This document shows, one piece after another, positions 56,047 to 64,000 of a DNA stretch of 64,000 bases. This stretch comes from Pseudomonadota bacterium (GTDB lineage: Bacteria > Pseudomonadota > Gammaproteobacteria > Burkholderiales > Methylophilaceae). Under the pieces are notes generated by a model. It did no database searches. It was not told the origin of the DNA and was given only the letters and a program-made list of their open reading frames with translations. Position 1 is the first letter of the stretch. Each line of letters begins with the position of its first letter. The position numbers and the translations under genes were made by a program. The stretch is taken from positions 310,001 to 374,000 of the forward strand of contig JAKOVB010000027.1 of NCBI GenBank assembly GCA_029782295.1, in the 5' to 3' direction.

Positions 56047-56730
56047 TTAATACTCTTGGTTGGCGTCGGCATTCCAGTTGTAGAGGGTCTTGGCCGAGGC
56101 CACGCGCTTGAATTCCTTGGGGTCATGCTTGAAGCCGGCGCGATCCAGCAGTTCCTTCACCGCTGCGTAGTCGGCGTCGGTCATTTCCTCAACACGCGCA
56201 TCCGCACCCAGCGACTTGATCTTGCCTTTGACGTAGATCACGGCCTCATACAGCGAATCCCCCAGCCCGTCGCCCGCGTCACCACAGACCACCAGCCGGC
56301 CGGCCTGCGCCATGAAGCAGGAGAAGTTGCCGACGTTGCCGCCGACCACGATATCGATGCCTTTCATGGAAATGCCACAGCGCAGGGAAGCATCGCCCTC
56401 GATAATCAGCGTGCCACCATGGCCGGATGCACCCGCGGATTCAGAGGCGAAGCCCTTCACGCGGACGCTGCCGGACATCATGTTCTCGGCCACACCCCAA
56501 CCCACGTTGCCATGCACCGTGATGTCGGCATGTTTGTTCATGCCGCCGACGTAGTAGCCACCGTGGCCCTGGATGTCGATGGTGGTGGCGTAATCCATGC
56601 CGGCGGCAATGTTGTGGGCCCCGTCCGGATTCAGCACTTCCACCTGCTTGACGCCCTTGGCGGGCGCCTCCTTGTGCAGGAAGTGGTTCAGATCACGTAC
56701 GCTGATCTTGTGGAGGTCTAGACTTTCCAT
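56047..56730 (-). CDS. mgsB: N-methylglutamate synthase subunit B (GXGXG domain)
   Basis: 227 aa. The GXGXG beta-helix repeat of glutamate synthase is seen as ATTIDIQGHGGYYVGGMNKH, VHGNVGWGVAENMMSGSVRV, GASGHGGTLIIEGDASLRCG and VVGGNVGNFSCFMAQAGRLV. It structurally bridges the amidotransferase and FMN subunits. It overlaps mgsA by 13 bp and precedes mgsC by 12 bp, so the three subunits are coupled. Confidence 0.92.
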   Translation of the reverse strand: MESLDLHKISVRDLNHFLHKEAPAKGVKQVEVLNPDGAHNIAAGMDYATTIDIQGHGGYYVGGMNKHADITVHGNVGWGVAENMMSGSVRVKGFASESAGASGHGGTLIIEGDASLRCGISMKGIDIVVGGNVGNFSCFMAQAGRLVVCGDAGDGLGDSLYEAVIYVKGKIKSLGADARVEEMTDADYAAVKELLDRAGFKHDPKEFKRVASAKTLYNWNADANQEY

Positions 56731-57614
56731 ACGTACAACTCCTCTGGCATCGGTTCGAACAGATGGGCATTCTTGACGTCCGGCAGATGCGCCAGCGAAC
56801 GGAACTCGGAAGCGATGGCGACGTAGTCATCGGTTTCCGCGACCACGGCCGGCTTGCAGGCAAAGGCATCGCGGACCAGCGCCATCTCGTTGCGTGTCCC
56901 CATCAGGAAGGTGTAGAAACCATCCAGCTCGTCAAAGCCCGCCATCAGCGCGGTCTTGAGATCATCCCCCTCGCGCAGGCGCCATTGCAGGAAGCGACAG
57001 GCGGCCTCGGTATCGTTGTCGGTTTCGAATTCGATCCCCAGCGGCTCCAGCTTGCGGCGGATGCTGTTCGGATTGGAGAGTGAGCCATTGTGCACCAGCG
57101 AGAAATCCTCGCCGGCCGTGAATGGGTGGGCATGCGAAGGCGTCACGGCGGACTCGGTGGCCATGCGGGTATGGCCGACAAGATGCGTGCCCTGCAGGCT
57201 GGCGAAGTCGTAGCGGGCTGCCACTTGGGCGGGCGTCCCGACATCCTTGTAGATATCCATGAGCTGCCCCACGGACAGCAGGTGCAGGCTGGGGTAATGC
57301 TCCTTCAACCAGACGCGCACCGTTGCAGGCTCCAGATGCGTGGTCAGGATGGCATGGTTGGCTTGCGGCACCATGGTGACGGCGCTGCCGAGATGCTGCT
57401 GGAAGTCATGGCCCAGTTTCTGCCAGCTGAAGTCCTCTTCGAAGGCGTACAGGCTGAATTTGCGCTCATTGGCGCCGACGGCCGAGGTGTAGACCGCGAG
57501 ACCGGCGGAGTCCGGGCCGCGCTCGGTCATGCCGATCAGCATCGGCAGCATCAGCTGGCCGAGTTGCGGCCGCAGCTTGGGGTTCTTGATCAGTAATCCG
57601 ACAATTCCACACAT
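56718..57614 (-). CDS. mgsA: N-methylglutamate synthase subunit A (class II glutamine amidotransferase)
   Basis: 298 aa from the ATG at 57614, which gives MCGIVGLLIKNPKLRPQLGQ; the nucleophile is Cys2 after removal of Met. Other Ntn-hydrolase segments are VGHTRMATESAVTPSHAHPF and FSLVHNGSLSNPNSIRRKLE. GGAGCAAAC sits upstream. In this pathway it likely releases methylamine from gamma-glutamylmethylamide. It is 38 bp after gmaS. Confidence 0.92.
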   Translation of the reverse strand: MCGIVGLLIKNPKLRPQLGQLMLPMLIGMTERGPDSAGLAVYTSAVGANERKFSLYAFEEDFSWQKLGHDFQQHLGSAVTMVPQANHAILTTHLEPATVRVWLKEHYPSLHLLSVGQLMDIYKDVGTPAQVAARYDFASLQGTHLVGHTRMATESAVTPSHAHPFTAGEDFSLVHNGSLSNPNSIRRKLEPLGIEFETDNDTEAACRFLQWRLREGDDLKTALMAGFDELDGFYTFLMGTRNEMALVRDAFACKPAVVAETDDYVAIASEFRSLAHLPDVKNAHLFEPMPEELYVWKV

Positions 57615-57652
57615 GGTGTTTGCTCCTTCAGGGCGATACTTGTTGCTTGAGA

Positions 57653-58987
57653 TCAATAAAATTCGACGTAGCGCTGGATTTCCCAGTCACTCACATGCCG
57701 CATGTAGTCCACCCACTCCATGCGCTTGAGTTCGAGGAACTCGGCCGACAATCCGTCGCCCAAGGCATCGCGCACCACCTTGTCCTTTTCGAGCGCGTTC
57801 AGCGCCTCGTTCAGGTTCTGCGGCAGGATGCCGATTTTCATCCGCTTCAGTTGTTCCGGGCTCAGGTCGTAGAGGTTGATGTCATGCCCCTTGCCTGGAT
57901 GCAGTTCGCGGGCGATGCCGTCCAGCCCGGCCGCGATCACGGCCGCCGTGGTCAGGTAAGGGTTGCAGCTGCCGTCTGGCAGGCGTAGCTCCAGCCGGCC
58001 ATAGGGAATGCGCACCATGGTGGAGCGGTTGTTGTTGCCATAGGAAATATAGGCCGGCGCCCAGGTCGCCCCGCTGAGCGAGCGGCCCACCACCAGGCGC
58101 TTGTAGGAGTTGACGGTCGGCGCCGCCAGGGCAGCCAGCGCCGGTGCATGCGCGAGAATGCCGCCCAAGAAGTGATAGGCCAGCTTGCTGAGACCATGGC
58201 CCGTCGGGTCGCTATCGTCATGGAACAGGTTGTTCTTTCCGTCCGACAATGACATGTGCATGTGCATGCCGTTGCCCGGCCGGTTGCTGAACGGCTTGGG
58301 CATGAACGAGCAGATCATGCCCATTTCGTTGGCGATCTCGGAAGCGGCCATCTTGAACAGGATGTAGTCATCCGCGCTCTTGAGACAGTCGGCATAGGTA
58401 TAGTTGATTTCGAACTGCCCGTTGGCGTCCTCATGGTCGACCTGATAGACGTCCAGGCCCACTGCGATCAGCGCTTCGGTCAGTTTTTCCAGGTAAGCCG
58501 CGTTGCGCGTGATGCCCTTGTAGTCATAGCAGGGCTTTTGCAGCGTGTCGCTTTCCTCGCTGGGATGCACGTGTCCATGCTCATCCATCTTCAACAGGGA
58601 GAATTCCGGTTCGAGGCCGGTATTCAGCGTCCAGCCTTTCTCCTGCAGCCTTGCGACCTGTCGCTTCAGGACCACGCGTGAGTCGAAATCGTAAGGCTTG
58701 CCGTTGACGTGGCCATCGCAGATGATGCGGGCGTAGCCGGGCTGCCAGGGAATCAGGCTAAGCGTCGACAGTTCGCCTACGGCCATGTAATCAGGGCCAT
58801 TCGGCTCGATTCCCATGCCCCAGATCGCGCCGCCGGCAAAGCCTGCACCGCCAGTCAAGATATCCTCCAGATGCGCCGACGGCACCGATTTGACCTTGGC
58901 GACCCCGTGAATGTCGACGAACTGCGCCAGAATGTACTTGACGTTGTTGTCCCGGATGAACTGCTTTGCTTCTGCCAGCGATTTCAT
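57653..58987 (-). CDS. gmaS: Gamma-glutamylmethylamide synthetase GmaS (glutamine synthetase type III-like)
   Basis: 444 aa from the ATG at 58987 (GGGGAA upstream). It has the glutamine-synthetase fold: [20 protein letters not shown] with the metal-binding Glu, [40 protein letters not shown], and [20 protein letters not shown]. Located between mgd and mgs genes, it most likely ligates methylamine to glutamate with ATP, making gamma-glutamylmethylamide. Ordinary GlnA is excluded by context and by the divergent C-terminus, which lacks a clear adenylylation tyrosine loop. Confidence 0.92.
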   Translation of the reverse strand: MKSLAEAKQFIRDNNVKYILAQFVDIHGVAKVKSVPSAHLEDILTGGAGFAGGAIWGMGIEPNGPDYMAVGELSTLSLIPWQPGYARIICDGHVNGKPYDFDSRVVLKRQVARLQEKGWTLNTGLEPEFSLLKMDEHGHVHPSEESDTLQKPCYDYKGITRNAAYLEKLTEALIAVGLDVYQVDHEDANGQFEINYTYADCLKSADDYILFKMAASEIANEMGMICSFMPKPFSNRPGNGMHMHMSLSDGKNNLFHDDSDPTGHGLSKLAYHFLGGILAHAPALAALAAPTVNSYKRLVVGRSLSGATWAPAYISYGNNNRSTMVRIPYGRLELRLPDGSCNPYLTTAAVIAAGLDGIARELHPGKGHDINLYDLSPEQLKRMKIGILPQNLNEALNALEKDKVVRDALGDGLSAEFLELKRMEWVDYMRHVSDWEIQRYVEFY

Positions 58988-59004
58988 TGAAATTCCCCTT
59001 ATCG

Positions 59005-59469
59005 TTAATCCAGTATTTGCTTCAGCGTGGCTTGCATATAGGCACCGTAGGTCGCATCGCACCATAGCCGGTAACGACCTTCCGCCTCGTACACCAGCGT
59101 CACGCTGATGCCGGCAGCAAGCGTCATGAGCACCTGCTCACCGACCACCGCGGGTCGCAGATCCAGCGCACAGATCTCCGACAGGCGTTCGGCGGCATCC
59201 GGGCCGTTCAGCACGAATCCGGCGTCATAGCGTGGTACCCGGTACAGTCCGACCTGGCCGTCCTGCCAAGCGGATGCAAGGCGCCGCGCCGCGTCTCCTT
59301 CGACCAGGTACTCCCCGCGCCCCAGGCGCAGGAGGCGGCTACCGTCATCCTGTGCGCACCAGTGATTGGGCTGTTGCGGCAACTGGAGTCCCTGGGTGGC
59401 GAGCCATTCCGCAGCCAGCTTGCCCTTGAGGCCGAAGCGCGGCAGCTCATGCGTCGTCGTCAATGTCAT
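59005..59469 (-). CDS. mgdD: N-methylglutamate dehydrogenase subunit D (sarcosine oxidase gamma-like)
   Basis: 154 aa from the ATG at 59469, which overlaps the mgdC stop by 4 bp. It resembles Sox[41 protein letters not shown] and [20 protein letters not shown], a partial GcvT-like fold. It is a structural subunit of the heterotetrameric dehydrogenase that oxidises N-methylglutamate. Confidence 0.85.
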   Translation of the reverse strand: MTLTTTHELPRFGLKGKLAAEWLATQGLQLPQQPNHWCAQDDGSRLLRLGRGEYLVEGDAARRLASAWQDGQVGLYRVPRYDAGFVLNGPDAAERLSEICALDLRPAVVGEQVLMTLAAGISVTLVYEAEGRYRLWCDATYGAYMQATLKQILD

Positions 59470-62297
59470 GGGGCAACTCCGATAAAAGGGGTGGGCACGA
59501 CCGTGGCGACCACGTCGCGGCCGTTCTGGTGGCGGATCGTGATGCGACTCCCCGGAGCGGCGTCTTCGCTGGCGACATAGGCCAGGCCGATCACCTGCCC
59601 GAGTGTGGGACTCTGGGCAATACTGGTCAGGCGACCGACAATCTTCCCTGCGCGCAGGACCAGGCAGCACTCATCCGGCAACGTGGCAGGCGGTGCTTCG
59701 AGCATGAAACCCACCAACCGCTTGCTCACGGGTTTTTCCGCCAGCAACTTCAAACTGCGCTGCCCCAGATAGAACGGCTTGTCGTTGGCAAGTACCCACT
59801 GCAGACCGGCTTCCAGCGGATTGGTCAGGCCATCCGTATCCTGTCCGATGATGAAGTGCCCCATTTCCAGTCGGAGCAGGCGCTGGGTATCGGTGCCGAA
59901 AGGTTTCAGGCCCACAGACCGGCCGGCCTCCTCCAGTGCTAGCCAGATTCTGGCGATGTCCTGCGCCGGCGCATGGATTTCGTAGGCCAGCTCGGCAACA
60001 AACCGGACGTTGATCACCCGGGCCTGTACCCCGGCGACCATTCCCTCGGCCACTCCGCCGTTGGCCAGCGCAGCCAGGTCGAGATCGGTCAGCAGCTTGA
60101 GCAGGGACTGGGAATGCGGTCCGGCAAGATTCAATCCGCCATAACTTCCGGTCAGGTTGACGATGGTGGCTTCCAACCCCCATGTCTGGAGCCGGCGCGT
60201 CATCTCGCGATAAACCGTCGCGGCGTTCGAGGTGCTGGCGGTCACGTAATAACAATCGTTGCTCAGCCGTGCCACGATGCCGTCGTCGAGCATCACGCCC
60301 GCCTCGTCGAGCAACAAGGCGTAGCGGGTCGTGCCCACGCGCTGGTTGACGAAGTGCCCGGTATAGAACCGCTCCAGCAATTCACCCGCCTGCGGTCCGT
60401 GCACTTCGAACTTGCCCAGCGTGCTCACGTCGATCATGCCCACGGCATGGCGCACCGCCTTCACTTCTGCCTCCACGGCCTTGGCCTTGTCCGTGCCGTA
60501 GTACGCCGGCCGTTGCCACACGCCCACCGTCGCAAAGGTGGCGCCGTGCGCCGCATGCCAGTCGTGCATGGGTGTGCGACGTTCCGGATGGAAAGTGCGC
60601 CCGGCGAGATGCCCCAGCGGAACCGGATGGAAGAACGGACGCGCAGTGGTGCTGCCGACCTTGGGGATGGGCTCGCCACGCAGCCGTGCCAGCACGCGGA
60701 TGGCATTCATGTTCGAATGCTTGCCCTGGCTCGGCCCCATGCCCACGGTGGTAAAGCGCTTCATCAGCTCGATGTTGTCGAAGCTCTCCTGCGCCGCCGT
60801 TTCGAAGTCCTTGAGTTGCAGGTCTTCATCGAAGTCGAGGAAATTCTTGTTGGCCGTATGCGGAACGATAGGCCAGGGATGGCTACTGCCTGTCTCGGCG
60901 GCTCTTGCAACCCCAGTTGCCAGCCCCAGCGCTTCGCGCGCCGCCCGCTCGCCGTCCTCCAGCGCAGCCTCGAGACCATATATCCCATTCACCCGCCCAG
61001 CCGCAAACATACCGGGTGCCAGACGCTCCGGCACGAACTGTTGTGCGGCATCATCGAACCGCATCTTGCAGCCGGACTGATACAGCAGGGCTGCGGCAGG
61101 GGCCCAGCCCACGCTGACCGCTACGCCATCACAGGCGATTGTCATGCTGGTGTCGGGGTCTGGATGGCCCTGACCATCCCAGCGACTGATGCGGACCCCT
61201 TCCACGGCGTGTTTGCCCAGCGCCTCCTGCACGCAATTACCCAGGTAGATGGGGATCCCCAGTTGCCGGATCACGGTGCAGTCTGCGTCCGGGCGCAGGT
61301 CGACATAGGCCACCACCTCGACCCCGGCCTGATGCAAATCCATTACCACGCGCTGCGCCTGATCGTTGCCGGCGAGTACCACGGCACGCTGGAACGGCTT
61401 GACGGCATAGCGATGGATCAAACGCTGGCTTGCCGAGCCGAGCATGACCCCCGGCAGATCGTTGTTGCGGAAAACGGCCGGCTGCTCGAAAGCCCCCATC
61501 GCCACGACCACTTTGCCTGCACGCACCTTGATCATGCCGGACGGACCGACCAACGGCACGAGATGATCGGTATACCAGCCCGCCGCATAGTGGGCTGGCA
61601 ACAACTCGATATTCGGATGCGATGCCACCTCTGACTGCAATCGGGCAAGCGTTTCCAACGCCGTGGGCTGACCCGCATGGTCATAGCCCAGCGTCCCGCC
61701 AATCCGGGCATTTTCATCGGCCAGGATCACACGCACACCCTTTTTGGCAGCTGTCAGCGCGGCACTCAGCCCGGCAGGCCCTGCACCGATCACCAGTACG
61801 TCGCAATGGCGATGCTGCTTGATCGCTTCGCCGCGCGGTGCCTGCGGGTTCATCACCCCCAGACCGGCCATGCGCCGGATCACGTTCTCCCAGAAGGGGA
61901 ACAAGGCTTTGGGTTTGTGAAATGCCTTGTAGTAGAAGCCGGCAGGCAGCAGCGGGGCCATCCATTCCAGCACGGCGTACTTGTCGCCTTTCAACCCCCC
62001 CAGCGTATTCACGGCGCGCAGCTCCATGCCCCGGGCCAGCGGCAACACGTCGCCGCGCATGTTGATGGCCGTGCCGTCTTCCAGCATCACGTTGATATCG
62101 TGGTTGGCCAGGCTCATCAAACCGCGTGGACGGTGATACTTGAAGCTACGCCCCAGTACGCGTTCCCCTGCACCCCAGAGGGCACTGGTCACGCTGTCCC
62201 CGGCATAGCCGGTATAAGCCTGCCCCTCGAACGTGAAGTTCACGGGCGTAGCGCGATCAATCCATTCGCCTGGTTGCGGCGGCAGTCTCAATGTCAT
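59466..62297 (-). CDS. mgdC: N-methylglutamate dehydrogenase subunit C (sarcosine oxidase alpha-like)
   Basis: 943 aa from the ATG at 62297. Domain order follows SoxA: an N-terminal ferredoxin-like region (FTFEGQAYTGYAGDSVTSAL), an NAD/FAD-binding domain (CDVLVIGAGPAGLSAALTAA; DENARIGGTLGYDHA), a region ending GRVNGIYGLEAALEDGERAA, and a C-terminal GcvT-like folate domain (GKFEVHGPQAGELLERFYTG; LGQVIGLAYVASEDAAPGSR). The folate domain would capture the C1 unit as methylene-THF. Both ends overlap neighbours by 4 bp. Confidence 0.93.
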   Translation of the reverse strand: MTLRLPPQPGEWIDRATPVNFTFEGQAYTGYAGDSVTSALWGAGERVLGRSFKYHRPRGLMSLANHDINVMLEDGTAINMRGDVLPLARGMELRAVNTLGGLKGDKYAVLEWMAPLLPAGFYYKAFHKPKALFPFWENVIRRMAGLGVMNPQAPRGEAIKQHRHCDVLVIGAGPAGLSAALTAAKKGVRVILADENARIGGTLGYDHAGQPTALETLARLQSEVASHPNIELLPAHYAAGWYTDHLVPLVGPSGMIKVRAGKVVVAMGAFEQPAVFRNNDLPGVMLGSASQRLIHRYAVKPFQRAVVLAGNDQAQRVVMDLHQAGVEVVAYVDLRPDADCTVIRQLGIPIYLGNCVQEALGKHAVEGVRISRWDGQGHPDPDTSMTIACDGVAVSVGWAPAAALLYQSGCKMRFDDAAQQFVPERLAPGMFAAGRVNGIYGLEAALEDGERAAREALGLATGVARAAETGSSHPWPIVPHTANKNFLDFDEDLQLKDFETAAQESFDNIELMKRFTTVGMGPSQGKHSNMNAIRVLARLRGEPIPKVGSTTARPFFHPVPLGHLAGRTFHPERRTPMHDWHAAHGATFATVGVWQRPAYYGTDKAKAVEAEVKAVRHAVGMIDVSTLGKFEVHGPQAGELLERFYTGHFVNQRVGTTRYALLLDEAGVMLDDGIVARLSNDCYYVTASTSNAATVYREMTRRLQTWGLEATIVNLTGSYGGLNLAGPHSQSLLKLLTDLDLAALANGGVAEGMVAGVQARVINVRFVAELAYEIHAPAQDIARIWLALEEAGRSVGLKPFGTDTQRLLRLEMGHFIIGQDTDGLTNPLEAGLQWVLANDKPFYLGQRSLKLLAEKPVSKRLVGFMLEAPPATLPDECCLVLRAGKIVGRLTSIAQSPTLGQVIGLAYVASEDAAPGSRITIRHQNGRDVVATVVPTPFIGVAP

Positions 62298-62548
62298 GCT
62301 TCCCCCAACAGATAGGTGCGTGATACCACGTCGCTGGCGGTGTCGCGCTCCGCGACCAGCCAGGTGCCGCTGGGCACGTGGTACCACCATTCGCGCTTGG
62401 GACCCGGTGCTCCGTCACGATGGAACACGTAGTCCGCCCAGGCACTGTCGCTGCAAGTCTGCGGATCCGGCATTTCGCGAATTTCGCCACCATAGGCGAA
62501 TTCTTCGAGCGGCCTCGGGCCGTTGATGGGGCATGTCAGAAGTTTCAT
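62294..62548 (-). CDS. mgdB: N-methylglutamate dehydrogenase subunit B (sarcosine oxidase delta-like)
   Basis: 84 aa. It matches SoxD in size and layout (LLTCPINGPRPLEEFAYGGE; REWWYHVPSGTWLVAERDTA). Sarcosine oxidase delta binds zinc through three Cys and one His. Here Cys6 and His57 remain, but the second Cys is Asn9 and the last is replaced (PSGT), so zinc binding is doubtful. It lies 1 bp after mgdA and overlaps mgdC by 4 bp. Confidence 0.9.
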   Translation of the reverse strand: MKLLTCPINGPRPLEEFAYGGEIREMPDPQTCSDSAWADYVFHRDGAPGPKREWWYHVPSGTWLVAERDTASDVVSRTYLLGEA

Positions 62549-62549
62549 G

Positions 62550-63791
62550 TCAGTGTCCTACCGATGCGGCGCCTTTTTCGCCGGTCAATTCAAAATCGCG
62601 GAAACGATCCAGCCGGAAGCCATGAATCAGTTCATGCGGTTTGTCGGTGGCGAGCGTATGGGCCATGGTCTTGCCGGAAATCGGTGTCGCCTTGAAGCCC
62701 CATGTCCCCCATCCGGCATCCAGATAGAGGCCTTCGACCGGGGTCTTGCCCATCACCGGGGCAAAATCCGGGGTCATGTCAGCCATGCCGGCCCATTGAC
62801 GCACCACCTTGATGCCTGCCAGGAACGGGAACATGTCGAGGATGTGACTGGACAGGCCTTCGACAAAGTCCAGCGTGGAGCGGGTGGCGTGGACTTCGTA
62901 GGGATCGAGCGAAGCCCCCATGACCAGCTCTCCTCGCGAGGATTGGCTGACGTACACATGCAGGCTGCCGGACACCAGGATCGTGTTGAGCCAGGGTTTC
63001 ATCGGCTCGGTGACGCAGGCCTGCAAAGGATGGATCACAATCGGCGTATCGAATCCGGCCATCTTGGTGATGCGCGGGGTATATCCCGCCACGGCAGACA
63101 GGACCTTGCCGGTCTTGATGGTGCCGCGGCTGGTGTGCACGCCGGCGATGCGGCCGTTGCGGATATCGAGCCCGGTCACCTCGGTGTTCTGGAAAATCTC
63201 CACCCCCATCTCGGAGGCGGCGCGCCCGAACCCCCAGGCCACGGCATCGTGGCGGGCCACAGACCCCGGCTTATGGTATAGCGCGCCCAGAATGGGGGCA
63301 TGCCCGGAGCAACTCATGTCCAGTTCCGGCACCGCGGCCTGGATCACGTCCGGACCGACCACCTCGCTTTCGACCCCCATCTGCTTGTTGACCTCGGCGC
63401 GCCAGCGCATGGTGCGCATTGCAGACTCGGTATGCGCCAGCGTGAAGTGCCCGCGGGTGGAATAGAACAGGTTGAGGTCCAGCTCCTGCGACAGGTTTTC
63501 CCACAGCTTGACGCTGGCGTCGTAGAAAGCCACGCCCTCCGGCGTCAGGTAATTGGAACGGATGATGGTGGTGTTGCGTCCAGTGTTGCCGCCGCCCAGG
63601 TAGCCGCGCTCCAGCACTGCCACGTTGGTCAGGCCATGCTCCTTGGCAAGATAGTATGCGGCCGCCAGGCCATGTCCACCTCCGCCGATGATGACCGCAT
63701 CGTAAGAAGGCTTCAGCTCCGCAGGCTGGCGGAAGAACGCCGGTTCCGGATGTTTTTTTGAAAGCGCGAATTTAAGTAGCTGATAGGGCAT
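62550..63791 (-). CDS. mgdA: N-methylglutamate dehydrogenase subunit A (sarcosine oxidase beta-like)
   Basis: 413 aa. The N-terminal FAD-binding motif is YDAVIIGGGGHGLAAAYYLA (residues ~30-49), followed by ERGYLGGGNTGRNTTIIRSN. VARHDAVAWGFGRAASEMGV contains His181, likely the covalent FMN-attachment residue by analogy with sarcosine oxidase beta. The C-terminus has APVMGKTPVEGLYLDAGWGT and GFKATPISGKTMAHTLA. It is the catalytic subunit that oxidises N-methylglutamate. First gene of the eight-gene operon, divergent from an XRE-type regulator. Confidence 0.93.
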   Translation of the reverse strand: MPYQLLKFALSKKHPEPAFFRQPAELKPSYDAVIIGGGGHGLAAAYYLAKEHGLTNVAVLERGYLGGGNTGRNTTIIRSNYLTPEGVAFYDASVKLWENLSQELDLNLFYSTRGHFTLAHTESAMRTMRWRAEVNKQMGVESEVVGPDVIQAAVPELDMSCSGHAPILGALYHKPGSVARHDAVAWGFGRAASEMGVEIFQNTEVTGLDIRNGRIAGVHTSRGTIKTGKVLSAVAGYTPRITKMAGFDTPIVIHPLQACVTEPMKPWLNTILVSGSLHVYVSQSSRGELVMGASLDPYEVHATRSTLDFVEGLSSHILDMFPFLAGIKVVRQWAGMADMTPDFAPVMGKTPVEGLYLDAGWGTWGFKATPISGKTMAHTLATDKPHELIHGFRLDRFRDFELTGEKGAASVGH

Positions 63792-63815
63792 GGTGTTGAA
63801 TACCGTGAATCATTA

Positions 63816-63830
63816 GTTCATATGATGAAC
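63816..63830. promoter_or_regulatory. Palindrome in the mgdA-regulator intergenic region
   Basis: GTTCAT-ATG-ATGAAC, perfect 6-bp arms with a 3-nt centre, 25 bp upstream of mgdA. Its place between the operon and the divergent XRE-type gene makes it a candidate operator; no direct proof. Confidence 0.5.
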
Positions 63831-63855
63831 TTTTGTTTCCTGGAGGTCAACACCT

Positions 63856-63897
63856 ATGTTTAACTTTTTTTCTTTATATGAAACAATGCGCGCATGA
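63856..63897 (+). CDS. Possible 13-codon leader ORF coupled to the XRE regulator
   Basis: It encodes MFNFFSLYETMRA and stops within the regulator's start codon (ATGA overlap). CTGGAGGTC lies 9 nt ahead of its ATG, a better ribosome-binding site than the regulator has. Translation may therefore deliver ribosomes to the regulator start, a possible control point. Very short, so it may be chance. Confidence 0.4.
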   Translation: MFNFFSLYETMRA

Positions 63898-64000
63898 ACG
63901 ATAAACATGAATCCAGCAGACCCTTGGAGTCCTATCTCGGGGGCACCATCCGCGACCTGCGGGTACAGCTCGGCCTGACCATCGCAGACGTATCCGAGCG
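63894..64000 (+). CDS. XRE-family transcriptional regulator, N-terminal part
   Basis: Only 35 codons are in the window: MNDKHESSRPLESYLGGTIR then DLRVQLGLTIADVSER, the start of an XRE helix-turn-helix. In relatives the C-terminus is often a cupin sensor domain, but that lies outside. Divergent from the mgd-gmaS-mgs operon, so it is a likely local regulator of methylamine use. Confidence 0.8.
   Translation, partial: MNDKHESSRPLESYLGGTIRDLRVQLGLTIADVSE

Noticed and set aside
57653-58987. Ordinary glutamine synthetase GlnA
   Set aside because: Gene context between mgd and mgs genes and a GlnA-III-like sequence favour gamma-glutamylmethylamide synthetase.
59973-61634. 553-codon plus-strand frame opposite mgdC
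   Set aside because: Antisense shadow of a gene with clear FAD and GcvT-like domains.

Overview
The window reads as the chromosome of a Gram-negative betaproteobacterium, probably a methylotroph near the Nitrosomonadales/Methylophilales/Rhodocyclales. Supporting markers are LPS Kdo transferase, a small LptM-type lipoprotein before lysA, split class II ribonucleotide reductase NrdJa/NrdJb, glutathione synthesis, a Fae homologue, and a complete N-methylglutamate (NMG) pathway for methylamine oxidation. The species is not identified.

Region 1 (1-7.5 kb): the right end of a genomic island that uses tRNA-Met(CAT) as its target. Reading leftward from the tRNA it holds a P4-type tyrosine integrase, an AlpA-like regulator, a small HTH protein, and a type I restriction-modification operon hsdM-hsdS-X-hsdR. 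X is a SIR2-fold (DUF4917-like) protein embedded between hsdS and hsdR. HsdR and the far island end lie outside the window.

Region 2 (7.6-17.3 kb): a membrane PAS-GGDEF-EAL protein, then an eight-gene alternative F-type ATPase operon of the N-ATPase kind (atpD-C-Q-B-E-F-A-G). It has a b-delta fusion and no atpH. Only one small membrane gene sits between atpC and atpB, so atpR seems to be missing. The c subunit lacks one expected Na+ ligand.

Region 3 (17.7-23.6 kb): a secreted SRPBCC protein is divergent from a YhiI-RbbA-YhhJ-type ABC export operon. A perfect 2 x 21-bp palindrome, containing two TetR-like operators, lies between them.

Region 4 (23.5-30 kb): rearranged DNA. It has a 196-bp duplication of the permease 3' end, an SDR pseudogene fragment, REP-like hairpins, a stray copy of the nrdJb 3' end with its terminator, a glycine-zipper protein and a KTSC protein. 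A kdpD(short)-kdpE-kup potassium operon is flanked by two inverted ~90-bp MITE-like elements.

Region 5 (30-54.5 kb): core genes. These are nrdJab with an NrdR box, waaA, a hydrolase with a TolC-family protein, uppP-exoD-asmA-EamA-mutY, a Fae-like protein whose catalytic His position is Met, DoxX, ubiX-ispH, purU, a previously unmarked 47-aa secreted peptide, lptM-lysA, and a long overlapping chain gshA-gshB-apbE-NusG_II-Gx transporter-surface adhesin E.

Region 6 (54.5-64 kb): the NMG operon mgdABCD-gmaS-mgsABC on the minus strand. GmaS makes gamma-glutamylmethylamide, MgsABC converts it to N-methylglutamate, and MgdABCD oxidises that to glutamate plus a C1 unit. A divergent XRE-type regulator, preceded by a coupled 13-codon leader ORF, starts at the right edge. 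No rRNA, CRISPR array or intact insertion sequence was seen.
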